From contig CAYTGI010000004.1 of the NCBI GenBank assembly GCA_964437465.1, forward strand, positions 1 to 64,000: DNA of 64,000 nucleotides. The letters are read 5' to 3'. This DNA is from JAGQLF01 sp964437465 (GTDB lineage: Bacteria > Patescibacteriota > Dojkabacteria > J137). The notes below the pieces were generated by a model. The model made no database searches, had not been told where the DNA came from, and saw nothing but the letters and a program-made list of their open reading frames with translations. Position 1 is the stretch's first letter; each line of letters begins with the position of its first letter. Both the position numbers and the translations under genes were made by a program. This document shows, one piece after another, positions 1-8,451 of the stretch.

Positions 1-1
1 A

Positions 2-166
2 GTATACACACCTAAGAAACAGAAAGAGCTTTTTGGCGATGCTCCAAAGACAGATGATGGTAAGGAATATTTACTTAGGTCAGGAAAATTTGGATACTTC
101 TGGGCACATCCGGATTATCCAAAAGCAAAAGATATTAAAAAGATTCCGAAGAAGAAAGAAGAGTAA
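2..166 (+). CDS. topA: DNA topoisomerase I, C-terminal tail (partial)
   Basis: The frame open at the left edge gives the last 54 residues of a larger protein. The stretch LLRSGKFGYFWAHPDYPKA follows the pattern of a topoisomerase I C-terminal zinc ribbon (gly-rich strand, aromatic, then yP), but the two cysteines normally found near it are replaced. A lysine-rich end follows. Type IA topoisomerase relaxes negative supercoils; the catalytic part lies outside the window, so the call rests on one degenerate module. It could be another protein with a topoisomerase-type ribbon. Confidence 0.55.
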   Translation, partial: VYTPKKQKELFGDAPKTDDGKEYLLRSGKFGYFWAHPDYPKAKDIKKIPKKKEE

Positions 167-174
167 ATAAAATA

Positions 175-206
175 CGAAATTCTAAATCTAAAATTCTAAA
201 ATTATT
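175..206. repeat. Intergenic ATTCTAAA-type repeat, copy 1
   Basis: A/T-rich run built from ATTCTAAA units just after the topA stop. Similar runs follow other gene ends at 2742, 16154, 32814 and 33544. Confidence 0.45.
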
Positions 207-210
207 GATT

Positions 211-834
211 TTATTTCTTTTCTATATAATCTAGAAATTTTTGTTGAATAGAATCTGGAGAAATTTGGTTAATAATCTCCCACGCTCTTGAGTATTCAGG
301 ATTAAATTTATTTTTTCTACTAATTTCTTTATCTAACTCAATTCTTTCTTCTAAATTCATTTCTCTCAAAACAATACTGTAGATTGCTAACACAAAGATA
401 TGGACTTTTGTCCCATGCTCCTCTGAAGAAAAGTTTTTTTCAATGTAGGGGAAATTCTCTTTTATAAGATTCTGATCAACAATCTCATGAATAAGTTCGT
501 GAATTAATACATCTCTAATTCTTTCAAAATCTACATCATTTCTCTTGGGTCGATAAAGAGATATTGTCATAGGTGAGGAAAAGGGTCTAGCTCTTCCAAC
601 TATGTAGCAATCAATACTATCTTCTTTCCATTCCAAATTGCATGTTTTTGAAATAGCTTCCATTGCATCATCATTGTATTTTTCCCAGAAGTCTTTAATA
701 TCAGTTATCTTTGATTCTACATCTTCGTTGGAGGGATAATACTCTTTATCAACTCCAGCAGAGTAGTAAAGATATTCCTTATGCAGGTTATTATAAATTG
801 ATGAAAATTTTATTCTTAATTTTGGGATTATCAT
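211..834 (-). CDS. Hypothetical protein with HExxH zinc-protease motif
   Basis: A 207-residue protein with no signal peptide or membrane segment. Residues 112-117 read HELIHE, the zinc-binding HExxH of zincin-type metallopeptidases, on a predicted helix after a conserved-looking strand (residues 78-95). A third ligand could be E138, E139 or H140 in the SSEEHG stretch. The rest is Lys/Glu-rich. The motif suggests a small cytosolic metallopeptidase like SprT or DUF45-type proteins, but the family is not recognised. The gene stands alone, convergent with the topA tail. Start is the ATG at 834. Confidence 0.6.
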   Translation of the reverse strand: MIIPKLRIKFSSIYNNLHKEYLYYSAGVDKEYYPSNEDVESKITDIKDFWEKYNDDAMEAISKTCNLEWKEDSIDCYIVGRARPFSSPMTISLYRPKRNDVDFERIRDVLIHELIHEIVDQNLIKENFPYIEKNFSSEEHGTKVHIFVLAIYSIVLREMNLEERIELDKEISRKNKFNPEYSRAWEIINQISPDSIQQKFLDYIEKK

Positions 835-838
835 ATTA

Positions 839-869
839 ACTTAAAACTTATTACTTAAAACTTACAACT
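839..869 (-). repeat. Intergenic AGTTGTAAGTTTTAAGT-type repeat, copy 1
   Basis: On the minus strand this 31-nt run aligns without gaps to 37565-37595 and, with an internal deletion, to 18139-18161. Confidence 0.45.
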
Positions 870-926
870 ATTTATACTGAAATAATTTGAACACTAATAC
901 GTTATACTAATACAGGCTTTACTAGT

Positions 927-2741
927 ATGGCAAATAAAAAAGACGAATCCCAAAATATTACTCTAAAAGAATTTTTAAGTATCCAAAAATGGTTATTTAA
1001 AATTTTTCTTAAAGAGGCACCCGTTCTGACTGTTGTAAGAACAGTTATGGTTTCGATCAAAGAGCTACAAGGGTTAGTTTCAGCCTTTATTCTAGGATAC
1101 ATCATTGACCAAATAATAAAACTAGCTGGTGAGACCGGGGATATTAACCAAGTTTTATTTCCGTTAGGAGTATTATTTGCATCAAGAGTCTTCTTCTCAT
1201 TAATAAACGAGATTGAGAACTATTCAAGAAATTTAATAAATAATAAAAGTCATTTCTTTTTAGAATCAGTAGTTTATACAAAGATAGCAGAACTTGGAAT
1301 TGAGACTGTTGAAGATCCTGAAGTTGCAAATAAAGTCCAGAGAACATCAAACAATATTCATAACCTTCCATATTTTTTAGATTCGTCTATTCAGCTTATT
1401 GGTAGATTGACATCAGCAATAATTGCTGGAATAACTCTTGCTACATTTTTTATAGAACTTATTCCAATTCTAATAGTTCTTGCAATTCCAAGAATAATGA
1501 TTGAAACAAAATACCTAGGTAAAACATGGAAGTTGGAGTTCGATACTACCGAAGAAAATAGAAAAGCGTGGTGGAACTCAAGTATTTTAAGGCAAACCGA
1601 AACATTAGCAGAAGTTACTACAACTGGAACTTACTCATATTTTGATGATCGGTTTAAAGGATTTGTAAATGCGTATTTAAAGAAATTAAAGAAGATATAT
1701 GACAGTTGGTATTCAATTGGGTTCTTCCTTTCTCTATTTTCAACTTTTGTAATATTTGGAGGTTATTTTATCTTGCTTCAAAGATTTATTGCAGGGGTTA
1801 TAACTGTAGGAGCATTTACATTTCAAATAAGGGCAATCGATATATTTTTTAATGACTTCTTTTGGGGACTATTTGAAATATTTAATTTAAGACAAAGAGC
1901 AATTAAATTTAAGGATGCAAAGGCTCTTTTTGATTTAGAACCTGTTTATAAAGATGGTGAAATTATTTTAGAGAAAAAAGATACACCACCAGTAATAAAA
2001 TTTCAAAATGTATCATTCTCGTATCCAAGAACTGATAGAAAAGTTTTAAACAATTTTGACCTTGAAATTAAACCAGGAGAAAAGGTTGCTATAGTTGGTA
2101 AAAATGGGGCAGGGAAGACTACAACTGTAAAACTGCTTTCTAGATTCTACAGAGCGACTGAAGGACAGATTTTAATTGATGGTAAGAATATTAATGAATT
2201 AAATTCAGAGAGTTGGTACAAAAACTTATCAATCGTTTCTCAGGAATATAATCGATATGGTCACTTAACTGTAAAAGATAATGTTTTTGTTGGAGATATA
2301 ACTAAAGATCCTAATCAAACAATCTTGGAGGATTCAGTAGTTAGTGCTGATGCTCATGAATTTATAATGGACTATAAAGAAAAATATGATCAGATTTTAA
2401 GTGAAAAGTTCGAAGGAGGGATACGACCTTCAACTGGTCAATGGCAAAAAATTGCTTTATCAAGATTTTTTTATCGAAACACCCCTGTAGTAATTTTCGA
2501 TGAACCTACAGCCGCAATTGACGCAGAATCAGAATTTAAAATTTTCAATAGAATTTATGAGTTCTTTGAAAATAAAACTGTGATTATTATCTCACATAGA
2601 TTTTCAACGGTTCGAAATGCTGATAGGATACTAGTTCTTGATGAAGGGCAGATAGTAGAAGATGGTTCACATGAAGAATTAATGAATCTAATTGGAAAAT
2701 ACGCTCATGCTTTTAATTTACAGGCTAAGGGTTACGAATAG
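927..2741 (+). CDS. ABC transporter, fused permease and ATPase (type IV exporter fold)
   Basis: A half-transporter of 604 residues in MsbA/multidrug-exporter order: a six-helix membrane domain (about residues 30-330) followed by an ATPase domain (345-600). Walker A is GKNGAGKTTT (about 391-400), Walker B VVIFDEPTAAID (about 521) and the H-loop IISHRFST (about 555). The signature is degenerate: PSTGQWQKIALSR in place of LSGGQ. It probably acts as a homodimer or pairs with a partner outside the window; substrate unknown (lipid, peptide or drug). It is a single gene, with a possible -10 TATACT at 903-908. Confidence 0.9.
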   Translation: MANKKDESQNITLKEFLSIQKWLFKIFLKEAPVLTVVRTVMVSIKELQGLVSAFILGYIIDQIIKLAGETGDINQVLFPLGVLFASRVFFSLINEIENYSRNLINNKSHFFLESVVYTKIAELGIETVEDPEVANKVQRTSNNIHNLPYFLDSSIQLIGRLTSAIIAGITLATFFIELIPILIVLAIPRIMIETKYLGKTWKLEFDTTEENRKAWWNSSILRQTETLAEVTTTGTYSYFDDRFKGFVNAYLKKLKKIYDSWYSIGFFLSLFSTFVIFGGYFILLQRFIAGVITVGAFTFQIRAIDIFFNDFFWGLFEIFNLRQRAIKFKDAKALFDLEPVYKDGEIILEKKDTPPVIKFQNVSFSYPRTDRKVLNNFDLEIKPGEKVAIVGKNGAGKTTTVKLLSRFYRATEGQILIDGKNINELNSESWYKNLSIVSQEYNRYGHLTVKDNVFVGDITKDPNQTILEDSVVSADAHEFIMDYKEKYDQILSEKFEGGIRPSTGQWQKIALSRFFYRNTPVVIFDEPTAAIDAESEFKIFNRIYEFFENKTVIIISHRFSTVRNADRILVLDEGQIVEDGSHEELMNLIGKYAHAFNLQAKGYE

Positions 2742-2778
2742 ATAAAATTCTAAATTCTAATAATTTAAATTCTAAATA
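2742..2778. repeat. Intergenic ATTCTAAA-type repeat, copy 2
   Basis: Three ATTCTAAA/ATTCTAATA units begin directly after the ABC transporter stop codon; same family as 175-206. Confidence 0.45.
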
Positions 2779-2793
2779 GGAATCCGTTAATCA

Positions 2794-2823
2794 TTGTTAA
2801 TTCATGCATGCTAATGATATAAT
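2794..2823 (+). promoter_or_regulatory. rpsB promoter, extended -10
   Basis: TTGTTA (2794-2799), an 18-bp spacer, then TATAAT (2818-2823) preceded by TGa (2815-2817). This gives a leader of about 80 nt before rpsB. Confidence 0.65.
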
Positions 2824-2839
2824 CTTCACTATAAACCAG

Positions 2840-2880
2840 CACGGGAAAATTTTTCCTTGTCGTGAAAACGATAATTTCCC
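2840..2880 (+). promoter_or_regulatory. rpsB leader with two competing inverted repeats
   Basis: CACGGGAA (2840-2847) can pair with TTCC and CGTG up to 2864, while GGGAAA (2843-2848) can instead pair with TTTCCC (2875-2880). The two structures exclude each other. S2 autoregulates its operon through the mRNA leader in several bacteria; that this leader works so is inference. Confidence 0.35.
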
Positions 2881-2911
2881 GGAAGTAATTTAAATATAAA
2901 AGGAAATAATT

Positions 2912-3934
2912 ATGGCAGATAATAAAGAAGCTGCGAAGACAGCACAAAAAACTTCAGCACCAAAGAAATCTACGGTGGCAATCCCTTCAGTTTCAGATCT
3001 ATTTAAAGCAGGAGCTCAATTTGGTCATGAGACAAGAAGATGGAATCCTAAAATGGAAAAATTCATCTACGATGTAAAGGGAGATATTCATATCATTGAT
3101 GTAACAAAAACTAAAGAGCAACTTGAAAAAGCAGTTCAGTTCTTAACAGAGGCTGCTTCAAAAGGAGATGTGATTTTTGTAGGAACTAAAAAACAGGCAT
3201 CAAACATTATAAAAGATAATGCAGTAAACTCAGGAGCTCATTTTGTAAACCAAAGATGGGCAGGAGGAACTTTAACTAACTTCAAAAAAGTTAAAGAAAG
3301 TTTTGCAAGATTAAGAGAATTAGAAACAATGTTCGAAAAAGGAGTTGAGGGAAGAACTAAGTATGAAATCTCTTTAATGAAAAAAGAGTGGGGCAAACTA
3401 AGTAGACTTTACTCAGGAGTAAAAACTTTGGATCAAATGCCAAAGGCTCTTGTAATAGTTGATGTTAAATACGAAAAGAATGCGGTAGCCGAGGCTAAAA
3501 CACTTGGAATTCCTATCGTTGGAATAGTTGATTCAAACGCTGATCCTGATGATATTAATTATCCAATTCCTGCAAATGATGATGCAATTTCTTCAATTAC
3601 AATGGTTGTAAAGACACTTGCAGCTGCAGTAAGAGAGGGTAATAGTGGGAAAGGTGTAAGACACCATCTAAAAGACTATTCAAAAGCAGAGATTCAGATT
3701 ATTAAGAAAGTAGAAGAATTCGATACAGATGTTAAGAAAGTTGATTTTGATATGCCTACGGGAGGTAGAACAATTAGACCAAAGGCAGGAAAAATCATTA
3801 AAAAAGGAACTAAGTCATCTAAGCCAACTGGAAAAGGTATCTTAGAGAAAGTTCAAGAAGAAAAAGAAAAGAAGAAAAGTACTGATAAAAAGACAACTAA
3901 GAAATCTACTTCTAAAAAAACAGATAAGAAATAG
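2912..3934 (+). CDS. rpsB: 30S ribosomal protein uS2
   Basis: Small-subunit protein S2, 340 residues against 230-260 in most bacteria. The core begins at LFKAGAQFGHETRRWNPKM after a 30-residue Lys/Ala-rich N-terminal extension and continues through FVGTKKQA, QRWAGGTLTN and VGIVDSNADPD, which are S2 signatures. The last 80 or so residues form a very basic Lys/Thr/Ser tail, probably disordered and RNA-binding. It is first in rpsB-tsf-frr. The start ATG at 2912 follows AAAGGAAATAATT, a weak Shine-Dalgarno. Confidence 0.97.
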   Translation: MADNKEAAKTAQKTSAPKKSTVAIPSVSDLFKAGAQFGHETRRWNPKMEKFIYDVKGDIHIIDVTKTKEQLEKAVQFLTEAASKGDVIFVGTKKQASNIIKDNAVNSGAHFVNQRWAGGTLTNFKKVKESFARLRELETMFEKGVEGRTKYEISLMKKEWGKLSRLYSGVKTLDQMPKALVIVDVKYEKNAVAEAKTLGIPIVGIVDSNADPDDINYPIPANDDAISSITMVVKTLAAAVREGNSGKGVRHHLKDYSKAEIQIIKKVEEFDTDVKKVDFDMPTGGRTIRPKAGKIIKKGTKSSKPTGKGILEKVQEEKEKKKSTDKKTTKKSTSKKTDKK

Positions 3935-3956
3935 TTTAAGTAACTCAAAAGGAGTG

Positions 3957-3962
3957 TATAAT
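3957..3962 (+). promoter_or_regulatory. Possible internal promoter for tsf
   Basis: A TATAAT preceded by GTG lies in the 66-nt gap between rpsB and tsf. No good -35 is seen. It could give tsf its own transcript. Confidence 0.35.
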
Positions 3963-4000
3963 AACTATGAATTTATATAATTATTAGTTTGAATAATACT

Positions 4001-4612
4001 ATGGCCTCAATGGAAGAAATAAAAAGTCTAAGAAATGAGACTGGAGCTGGAATCAATGCAGTTCGAGAAGCTTTAGAAGTTTCTAAAGGAGACATTGAAG
4101 AAGCTAAGAAATTTTTAAGACAAAAAGGAGTAGCTAAGGCAGATAAAAGAAAAGATAAGACTGCAGCTAACGGAATATTAGGAGTTTATATACACTCAAA
4201 TAATAGAGTAGTAACTGTTGTTGAAGTTGGTTGCGAAACTGATTTCGCTGCTAAAAGTCCTGATATGACTAAATTCGCTAATGATCTTGCTCTTCAAGTT
4301 GCTGCTGCAAATCCAGAGTTTCTTAATGTTGAGGGTGTGAGTGAGAAGAAATTAACTGAACTAAAAGATACTTTTGAGAAAGAGCTAGAAGGAAAGCCTG
4401 ACAACATAAAAGAGAATATAATGAATGGTAAAATGGAGAAATATTATGCAGAATCTGTTTTAATGAAACAGAAGCTTTTTGTAGATGAGGATAGAACTGT
4501 GGAAGATTATCTTAACGAGATGGTAACAAAGATTGGAGAAAAGATTGAAGTGAGATCATTTAGTAAATTTGAAGTAGCACAAGACGTTCAATACTGTGCA
4601 GCTAATAAATAA
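4001..4612 (+). CDS. tsf: Translation elongation factor Ts
   Basis: EF-Ts recycles EF-Tu by releasing GDP. The N-terminal UBA-like motif LRNETGAGINAVREAL and the core motif VEVGCETDFAAKS are characteristic. At about 203 residues it is short, with a reduced core compared with the 280-residue E. coli protein, as in many small-genome bacteria. ATG 4001 is chosen; an upstream in-frame TTG (3989) adds four residues, and ATG 4010 would start exactly at the UBA helix. It ends one base before frr. The usual pyrH between tsf and frr is absent. Confidence 0.95.
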   Translation: MASMEEIKSLRNETGAGINAVREALEVSKGDIEEAKKFLRQKGVAKADKRKDKTAANGILGVYIHSNNRVVTVVEVGCETDFAAKSPDMTKFANDLALQVAAANPEFLNVEGVSEKKLTELKDTFEKELEGKPDNIKENIMNGKMEKYYAESVLMKQKLFVDEDRTVEDYLNEMVTKIGEKIEVRSFSKFEVAQDVQYCAANK

Positions 4613-4613
4613 T

Positions 4614-5084
4614 ATGCTTTTAGACAATAACCAATTACAAAAAGAACTCGATAAAGCTCTTGAATCTTTTAAAAAAGAGCTGTCATCTATTCGTACTGGT
4701 AAAGCAAATCCTGCTGATTTGGAGGATCTTCAAATTGAAGTTTATGGTGGTATGAACCCACTTAACTCTGTTGGACAAGTTATTGCTGAAGATGCTATGA
4801 CATTAAAGGTTAATGTTTGGGATAAAGGTGTTTTACCTGTAGTTGAAAAAGCATTAAGAGAAGCTGGGCTTGGAGGAAGTGTTGCTGTTGATAAGGACAG
4901 CATCAGACTAAAATTCAGTCCAATGACTGAGGAAGATCGACAAAAAAGAGTGAAAGAGCTTAAAGATATCGCTGAAGATTTTAGAGTTAGGGTAAGGCAG
5001 ATAAGACAAAAGTTTATGAAAACTCTTGACTCAATAAAAGGTGAGTCTGAAGATGAACTTGAAAGAAATAAAAAAGCTTTCTAA
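4614..5084 (+). CDS. frr: Ribosome recycling factor, open frame cut by an in-frame TAA
   Basis: RRF splits post-termination ribosomes with EF-G. Domain I and II motifs are present (ELSSIRTGKANP, MTEEDRQKRVKELK, VRVRQIRQK). The frame stops at codon 157 (TAA, 5082-5084), short of the usual 180-185 residues, and would lack most of the third helix of the domain I bundle. The next 24 sense codons in the same frame read DDIDKMIDKIDDLSEKKEQD onwards, which is the missing RRF helix. The ATG at 4614 is one base after the tsf stop, and the full-length frame would end 9 bp before rseP. Confidence 0.92.
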   Translation: MLLDNNQLQKELDKALESFKKELSSIRTGKANPADLEDLQIEVYGGMNPLNSVGQVIAEDAMTLKVNVWDKGVLPVVEKALREAGLGGSVAVDKDSIRLKFSPMTEEDRQKRVKELKDIAEDFRVRVRQIRQKFMKTLDSIKGESEDELERNKKAF

Positions 5085-5159
5085 GATGATATCGATAAAA
5101 TGATCGATAAGATTGATGATTTATCAGAAAAGAAAGAACAAGATTTACTAAAAATATAA
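5082..5159 (+). other. frr: In-frame continuation of frr after TAA
   Basis: The TAA at 5082-5084 is followed without frameshift by 24 codons matching the C-terminal helix of RRF and a normal TAA at 5157-5159. E. coli RRF has RRSQDDVQKLTD where this gene has KKAF-stop-DDIDKMID, so the stop sits at a Gln position and CAA to TAA is one transition. Confidence 0.8.
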
Positions 5160-5168
5160 AAAATATCC

Positions 5169-6587
5169 ATGACTTTTTTAATAAGTGTTTTCTTATTTAT
5201 TCTAATTTTAGGTGTTCTAGTTTTTATTCACGAACTAGGTCATTTTCTTGCTGCGAAAATATCTAAAATTCCAGTTAAGGAATTTGCAATTGGTTTTGGT
5301 CCAATTCTTTTCTCAAAGAAAATTAGAGAAACTCAGTATAGGATTAGAGCTCTACCTCTTGGTGGATTTGTTAGTCTAGAAGGGGAGCACGATGCAGATG
5401 AAAATCCTATGGGATTTAGGAATAGAAGTTTTCCTATAAAATTCTTTGTTTTGATTGCTGGAATTGTGATGAATTTTATTGGAGCTATAATTCTTTTAGC
5501 CATATTCCTAGGTACAAATAACAATGTATTTATTGTTCCAAAACTTACAAATTTTGAATTCTCAAATGTTGAAAATCAGTATGAATTCTTTCCTATCCAG
5601 GTATTCAATTTAGAAGAAGATAGAGGTTGGGATAACTTGAATGAAGATGAGATTATAGTTGAAATAGATGGGGTAAAGATTGATTCTATAGGCACATTCC
5701 AAAATCTTGTTGATCAAAATCGTGGTAGTACAATTAATGTCACAACTTTAAATATTGAAACTTTAGATTTAACTGAGAAAGAAATTGGGATTGGAGGGTT
5801 TGTTGAAGATAATATTCTACCTATTGAGGTCATCAATGTTAGTGAGACAAGTAGGTCAAATGGAATTCTTTTTGAAGGTGAGCGAATAATTGGAATTAAT
5901 GACAATTTTTTTAACGATAGTGGAGATTTCTTAGACACTTTAAATGAAGTTGCAGGAACAACAGCTATTTTTTCATTTATCGATGAGTCAAATACAATTA
6001 CAGAAAGAGAGATCGAGGTAGGTGAGCCTGATGAAAATGGTTCAATTCTTGAGGTAGTATTTATTTATGATGAAGGTTTAGAATATGCTCCATTAAGCGT
6101 TTCAGATAGAGAAACCTTTTTTATTAAATACAATAGTAATATTTTCGCTCCAATCAGCATAACTTATGATGTATCTATATATCAATTAAAGGCGATTGGA
6201 AGTTTATTAGCCGAATCTTTTGAAACTGGAGATTTTGAGGAAGTTTCTCAATCCGTTGGCGGTCCAATTGCTGTTGGAAATGTTGTTGGTGAAGTCGTTA
6301 GATTTGAACTATTCGAGACATTAATTCCGTTAACAGCATTTATTAGTCTTTCATTAGCAATATTTAACGTACTTCCTATTCCTGCATTAGATGGAGGGCA
6401 GATTGCTTTGGCTGCAATTGAAGCAATTAGAAGAAAGAATATTCCTGATGAGATAGTTAATAAAATAAATTTTGCTGGCTTTGCATTCTTAATCTTCTTA
6501 TCAATACTTATTTTTGCAAAAGATATTATTCAGTTTGAAGTTATATCTGGAATTCTAGATCAGGTAAGAAATGTTTTGGGAAGATAG
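5169..6587 (+). CDS. rseP: RIP zinc metalloprotease, RseP/site-2 protease family
   Basis: Membrane-embedded protease cleaving substrates inside the bilayer. The first helix holds FIHELGHFLAAK, the HExxH zinc site; the last conserved block PIPALDGGQ (about residue 405-413) supplies the third ligand, Asp. Between them lie two PDZ-like regions with acidic loops (about 130-330). About four membrane segments are seen. At 472 residues it is slightly longer than typical. It follows frr in the same direction, as is common in bacteria, and probably shares its transcript. Confidence 0.92.
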   Translation: MTFLISVFLFILILGVLVFIHELGHFLAAKISKIPVKEFAIGFGPILFSKKIRETQYRIRALPLGGFVSLEGEHDADENPMGFRNRSFPIKFFVLIAGIVMNFIGAIILLAIFLGTNNNVFIVPKLTNFEFSNVENQYEFFPIQVFNLEEDRGWDNLNEDEIIVEIDGVKIDSIGTFQNLVDQNRGSTINVTTLNIETLDLTEKEIGIGGFVEDNILPIEVINVSETSRSNGILFEGERIIGINDNFFNDSGDFLDTLNEVAGTTAIFSFIDESNTITEREIEVGEPDENGSILEVVFIYDEGLEYAPLSVSDRETFFIKYNSNIFAPISITYDVSIYQLKAIGSLLAESFETGDFEEVSQSVGGPIAVGNVVGEVVRFELFETLIPLTAFISLSLAIFNVLPIPALDGGQIALAAIEAIRRKNIPDEIVNKINFAGFAFLIFLSILIFAKDIIQFEVISGILDQVRNVLGR

Positions 6588-6637
6588 ATAAAATATGTTA
6601 AAATCATCAAGTCATTATTTAAGATAAATAAAAGTTT

Positions 6638-6847
6638 ATGTCAGTAATAGTAAACGATAAAATGCCAATTGATCATGCACTTAGGCTGCTATGGAGAGAA
6701 GCTACTCGAGAAGGTATTATTAAAAAACTTCAAGAGAACAGATACTTTGTTCCAAAAACACACAAGAAGCATCAATCTAAAAAGGTTTTTGCAAAAATGA
6801 AGAAGAGAAAAAGAGCAGTGGCAAGAAGAAACGCAACAAAAGGATAA
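6638..6847 (+). CDS. rpsU: 30S ribosomal protein bS21
   Basis: A 69-residue basic protein beginning MSVIVNDKMPIDHALRLLWR, with the S21 pattern of a short strand followed by long Lys/Arg helices (KKVFAKMKKRKRAVARR). bS21 sits at the platform of the 30S subunit near the anti-Shine-Dalgarno region. It has its own terminator downstream and a possible -10 (TTAAAAT near 6599-6605) upstream, so it looks monocistronic. Confidence 0.93.
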   Translation: MSVIVNDKMPIDHALRLLWREATREGIIKKLQENRYFVPKTHKKHQSKKVFAKMKKRKRAVARRNATKG

Positions 6848-6865
6848 TAAAATAATCAAAATTTA

Positions 6866-6899
6866 AATAGTCAGTTTTAATAACTGACTATTTTTTTTA
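6866..6899 (+). terminator. Rho-independent terminator after rpsU
   Basis: AATAGTCAGTT and AACTGACTATT form a stem with a short loop, followed by a run of eight or more T. Confidence 0.9.
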
Positions 6900-6901
6900 T
6901 C

Positions 6902-6910
6902 TGATAAAAT
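6902..6910 (+). promoter_or_regulatory. dnaX promoter placing the start at ATG 6918
   Basis: TGaTAAAAT extended -10 directly behind the rpsU terminator. Seven nucleotides separate it from ATG 6918, so the transcript would begin at or beside the start codon. Confidence 0.6.
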
Positions 6911-6917
6911 GGAAATT

Positions 6918-8390
6918 ATGTCATCAGTTTTATATAGAAAATATAGACCAACATCTTTTTCTGAATTAAAAGGTCAGGAAACTATAAAAGATATTCTTAC
7001 ATATTCAATAGTAAACGATTCATTTTCACATGGATATTTGTTTTCAGGGCCAAGAGGTACAGGAAAAACAACAACTGCAAGACTATTTGCTAGAGCAGTT
7101 AATGATTCAGAATTCTCAAAAAATCAGGACTTGTCCAACTATCTTGAGGATAGCGTAGATATTATTGAGATGGATGCAGCCTCAAATAGAGGAATTGATG
7201 AGATTAGAGAATTAAGAGACAGTATCCAATTTATGCCTGCTGAGCTTAAGTATAAGGTGTATATTATTGATGAAGCCCATATGCTTACTAAAGAGGCATT
7301 CAACGCTCTTTTAAAGACTCTAGAGGAGCCTCCAAGCCATGTTATTTTCATCATGGCAACAACTGAACCTCATAAAGTCCCAGTTACAATTCTTTCAAGA
7401 GTAACTAGACTTGATTTTAAACTTGCTGATGAAAGCCAACTTATAGATAAGATTACAAATATCGCTAAAGCAGAAAAGTTAAAAATACACGAAGAGGCCT
7501 TAAGACAGATTTATAAACTATCTGGAGGTAGTTTTAGAGACGCAGAAACAATTCTTTCAAAGTTACTTCATTCTAATGAAAATAATATTAACTTGGAGAC
7601 TGTCAATAATGTATTTGGTCTTTTACCTATAGAGGAATACGAAAAGTTGCTTGGTTTATTAAAAGAAGAGAATTATAGCCAGATAAAAGAAATTATTTCA
7701 AAGGTTGAAGATTCAAATGTAGGATACATGATTGAAGGATTGCTTGAATATATTGTAGAATCAGGCTCTCATAAAGAATATATTCCTGTTTTATTGGATA
7801 TATTGAAAAACATAAAGAATTTTAGAGATAAGAAGGTGTATATATTAGCTAAGTTGTATGAAAATAGCTTAAAAGTACCTGTTTCTAATTTAGGTCAAAA
7901 AGTTGTTAACATAGTAGATGAAAAAAAAGATTCAGAAGTCCCTAAAGTAAAAGAGATAAATAGCGAAATAAATGATATTGATGAAAAAGTTTGTGAAAGT
8001 GTGTCTAAAGACATAGAAAAAGTGAATAAAAGGCTAGGTGCAATTTTGAAGATATGTGAGTTTAAATCGTTTAATGAAGGAGTTCTTGTTTTAGGGAATA
8101 AATACAAGTTTAATATTAGCTATTTAACTCAAGCAGCTAACAAAAAGATGATTATTGAAACATTTTCTAAATATGCTGAGGTTAAAGATATTAAATTTGA
8201 AAAAGTTAGTGAGCCAAAGGATTCAAATCTCAAAAGTTCTAAATCTTCAGTAGATGAAAAGGTTAAAGGGTCAAATGAACCTCTCCCCGAGGAGCCTGAA
8301 GATATAAAAGCAACTGCACAGAAAGAACCTAAAGAAGAAAAAAAAGAAGAAGAATTTGATAATTCCGATCTAGTAGAAAGTATACTTTAG
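6918..8390 (+). CDS. dnaX: DNA polymerase III subunit gamma/tau
   Basis: Clamp-loader ATPase. MSSVLYRKYRPTSFSEL, Walker A GPRGTGKTTTARL, the DEAH-like box IIDEAHML, sensor 1 (MATTEPHKVPVTILSR) and SGGSFRDAETIL are all present. The zinc module that normally follows Walker A (four cysteines) is replaced by a cysteine-free stretch (SEFSKNQDLSNYLEDS). The C-terminal third is acidic and low-complexity. ATG 6918 is preferred over ATG 6909 because of the promoter spacing and because it begins exactly at the family N-terminus. It heads dnaX-ybaB-recR. Confidence 0.95.
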   Translation: MSSVLYRKYRPTSFSELKGQETIKDILTYSIVNDSFSHGYLFSGPRGTGKTTTARLFARAVNDSEFSKNQDLSNYLEDSVDIIEMDAASNRGIDEIRELRDSIQFMPAELKYKVYIIDEAHMLTKEAFNALLKTLEEPPSHVIFIMATTEPHKVPVTILSRVTRLDFKLADESQLIDKITNIAKAEKLKIHEEALRQIYKLSGGSFRDAETILSKLLHSNENNINLETVNNVFGLLPIEEYEKLLGLLKEENYSQIKEIISKVEDSNVGYMIEGLLEYIVESGSHKEYIPVLLDILKNIKNFRDKKVYILAKLYENSLKVPVSNLGQKVVNIVDEKKDSEVPKVKEINSEINDIDEKVCESVSKDIEKVNKRLGAILKICEFKSFNEGVLVLGNKYKFNISYLTQAANKKMIIETFSKYAEVKDIKFEKVSEPKDSNLKSSKSSVDEKVKGSNEPLPEEPEDIKATAQKEPKEEKKEEEFDNSDLVESIL

Positions 8391-8414
8391 CAACGAGCTA
8401 CGAGGTAAAATAGC

Positions 8415-8423
8415 TGATATAAT
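8415..8423 (+). promoter_or_regulatory. ybaB promoter, extended -10
   Basis: TGaTATAAT 28 nt upstream of the ybaB ATG. Confidence 0.5.
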
Positions 8424-8451
8424 AATTAACTTAAATTTTAAAATAAAAACT

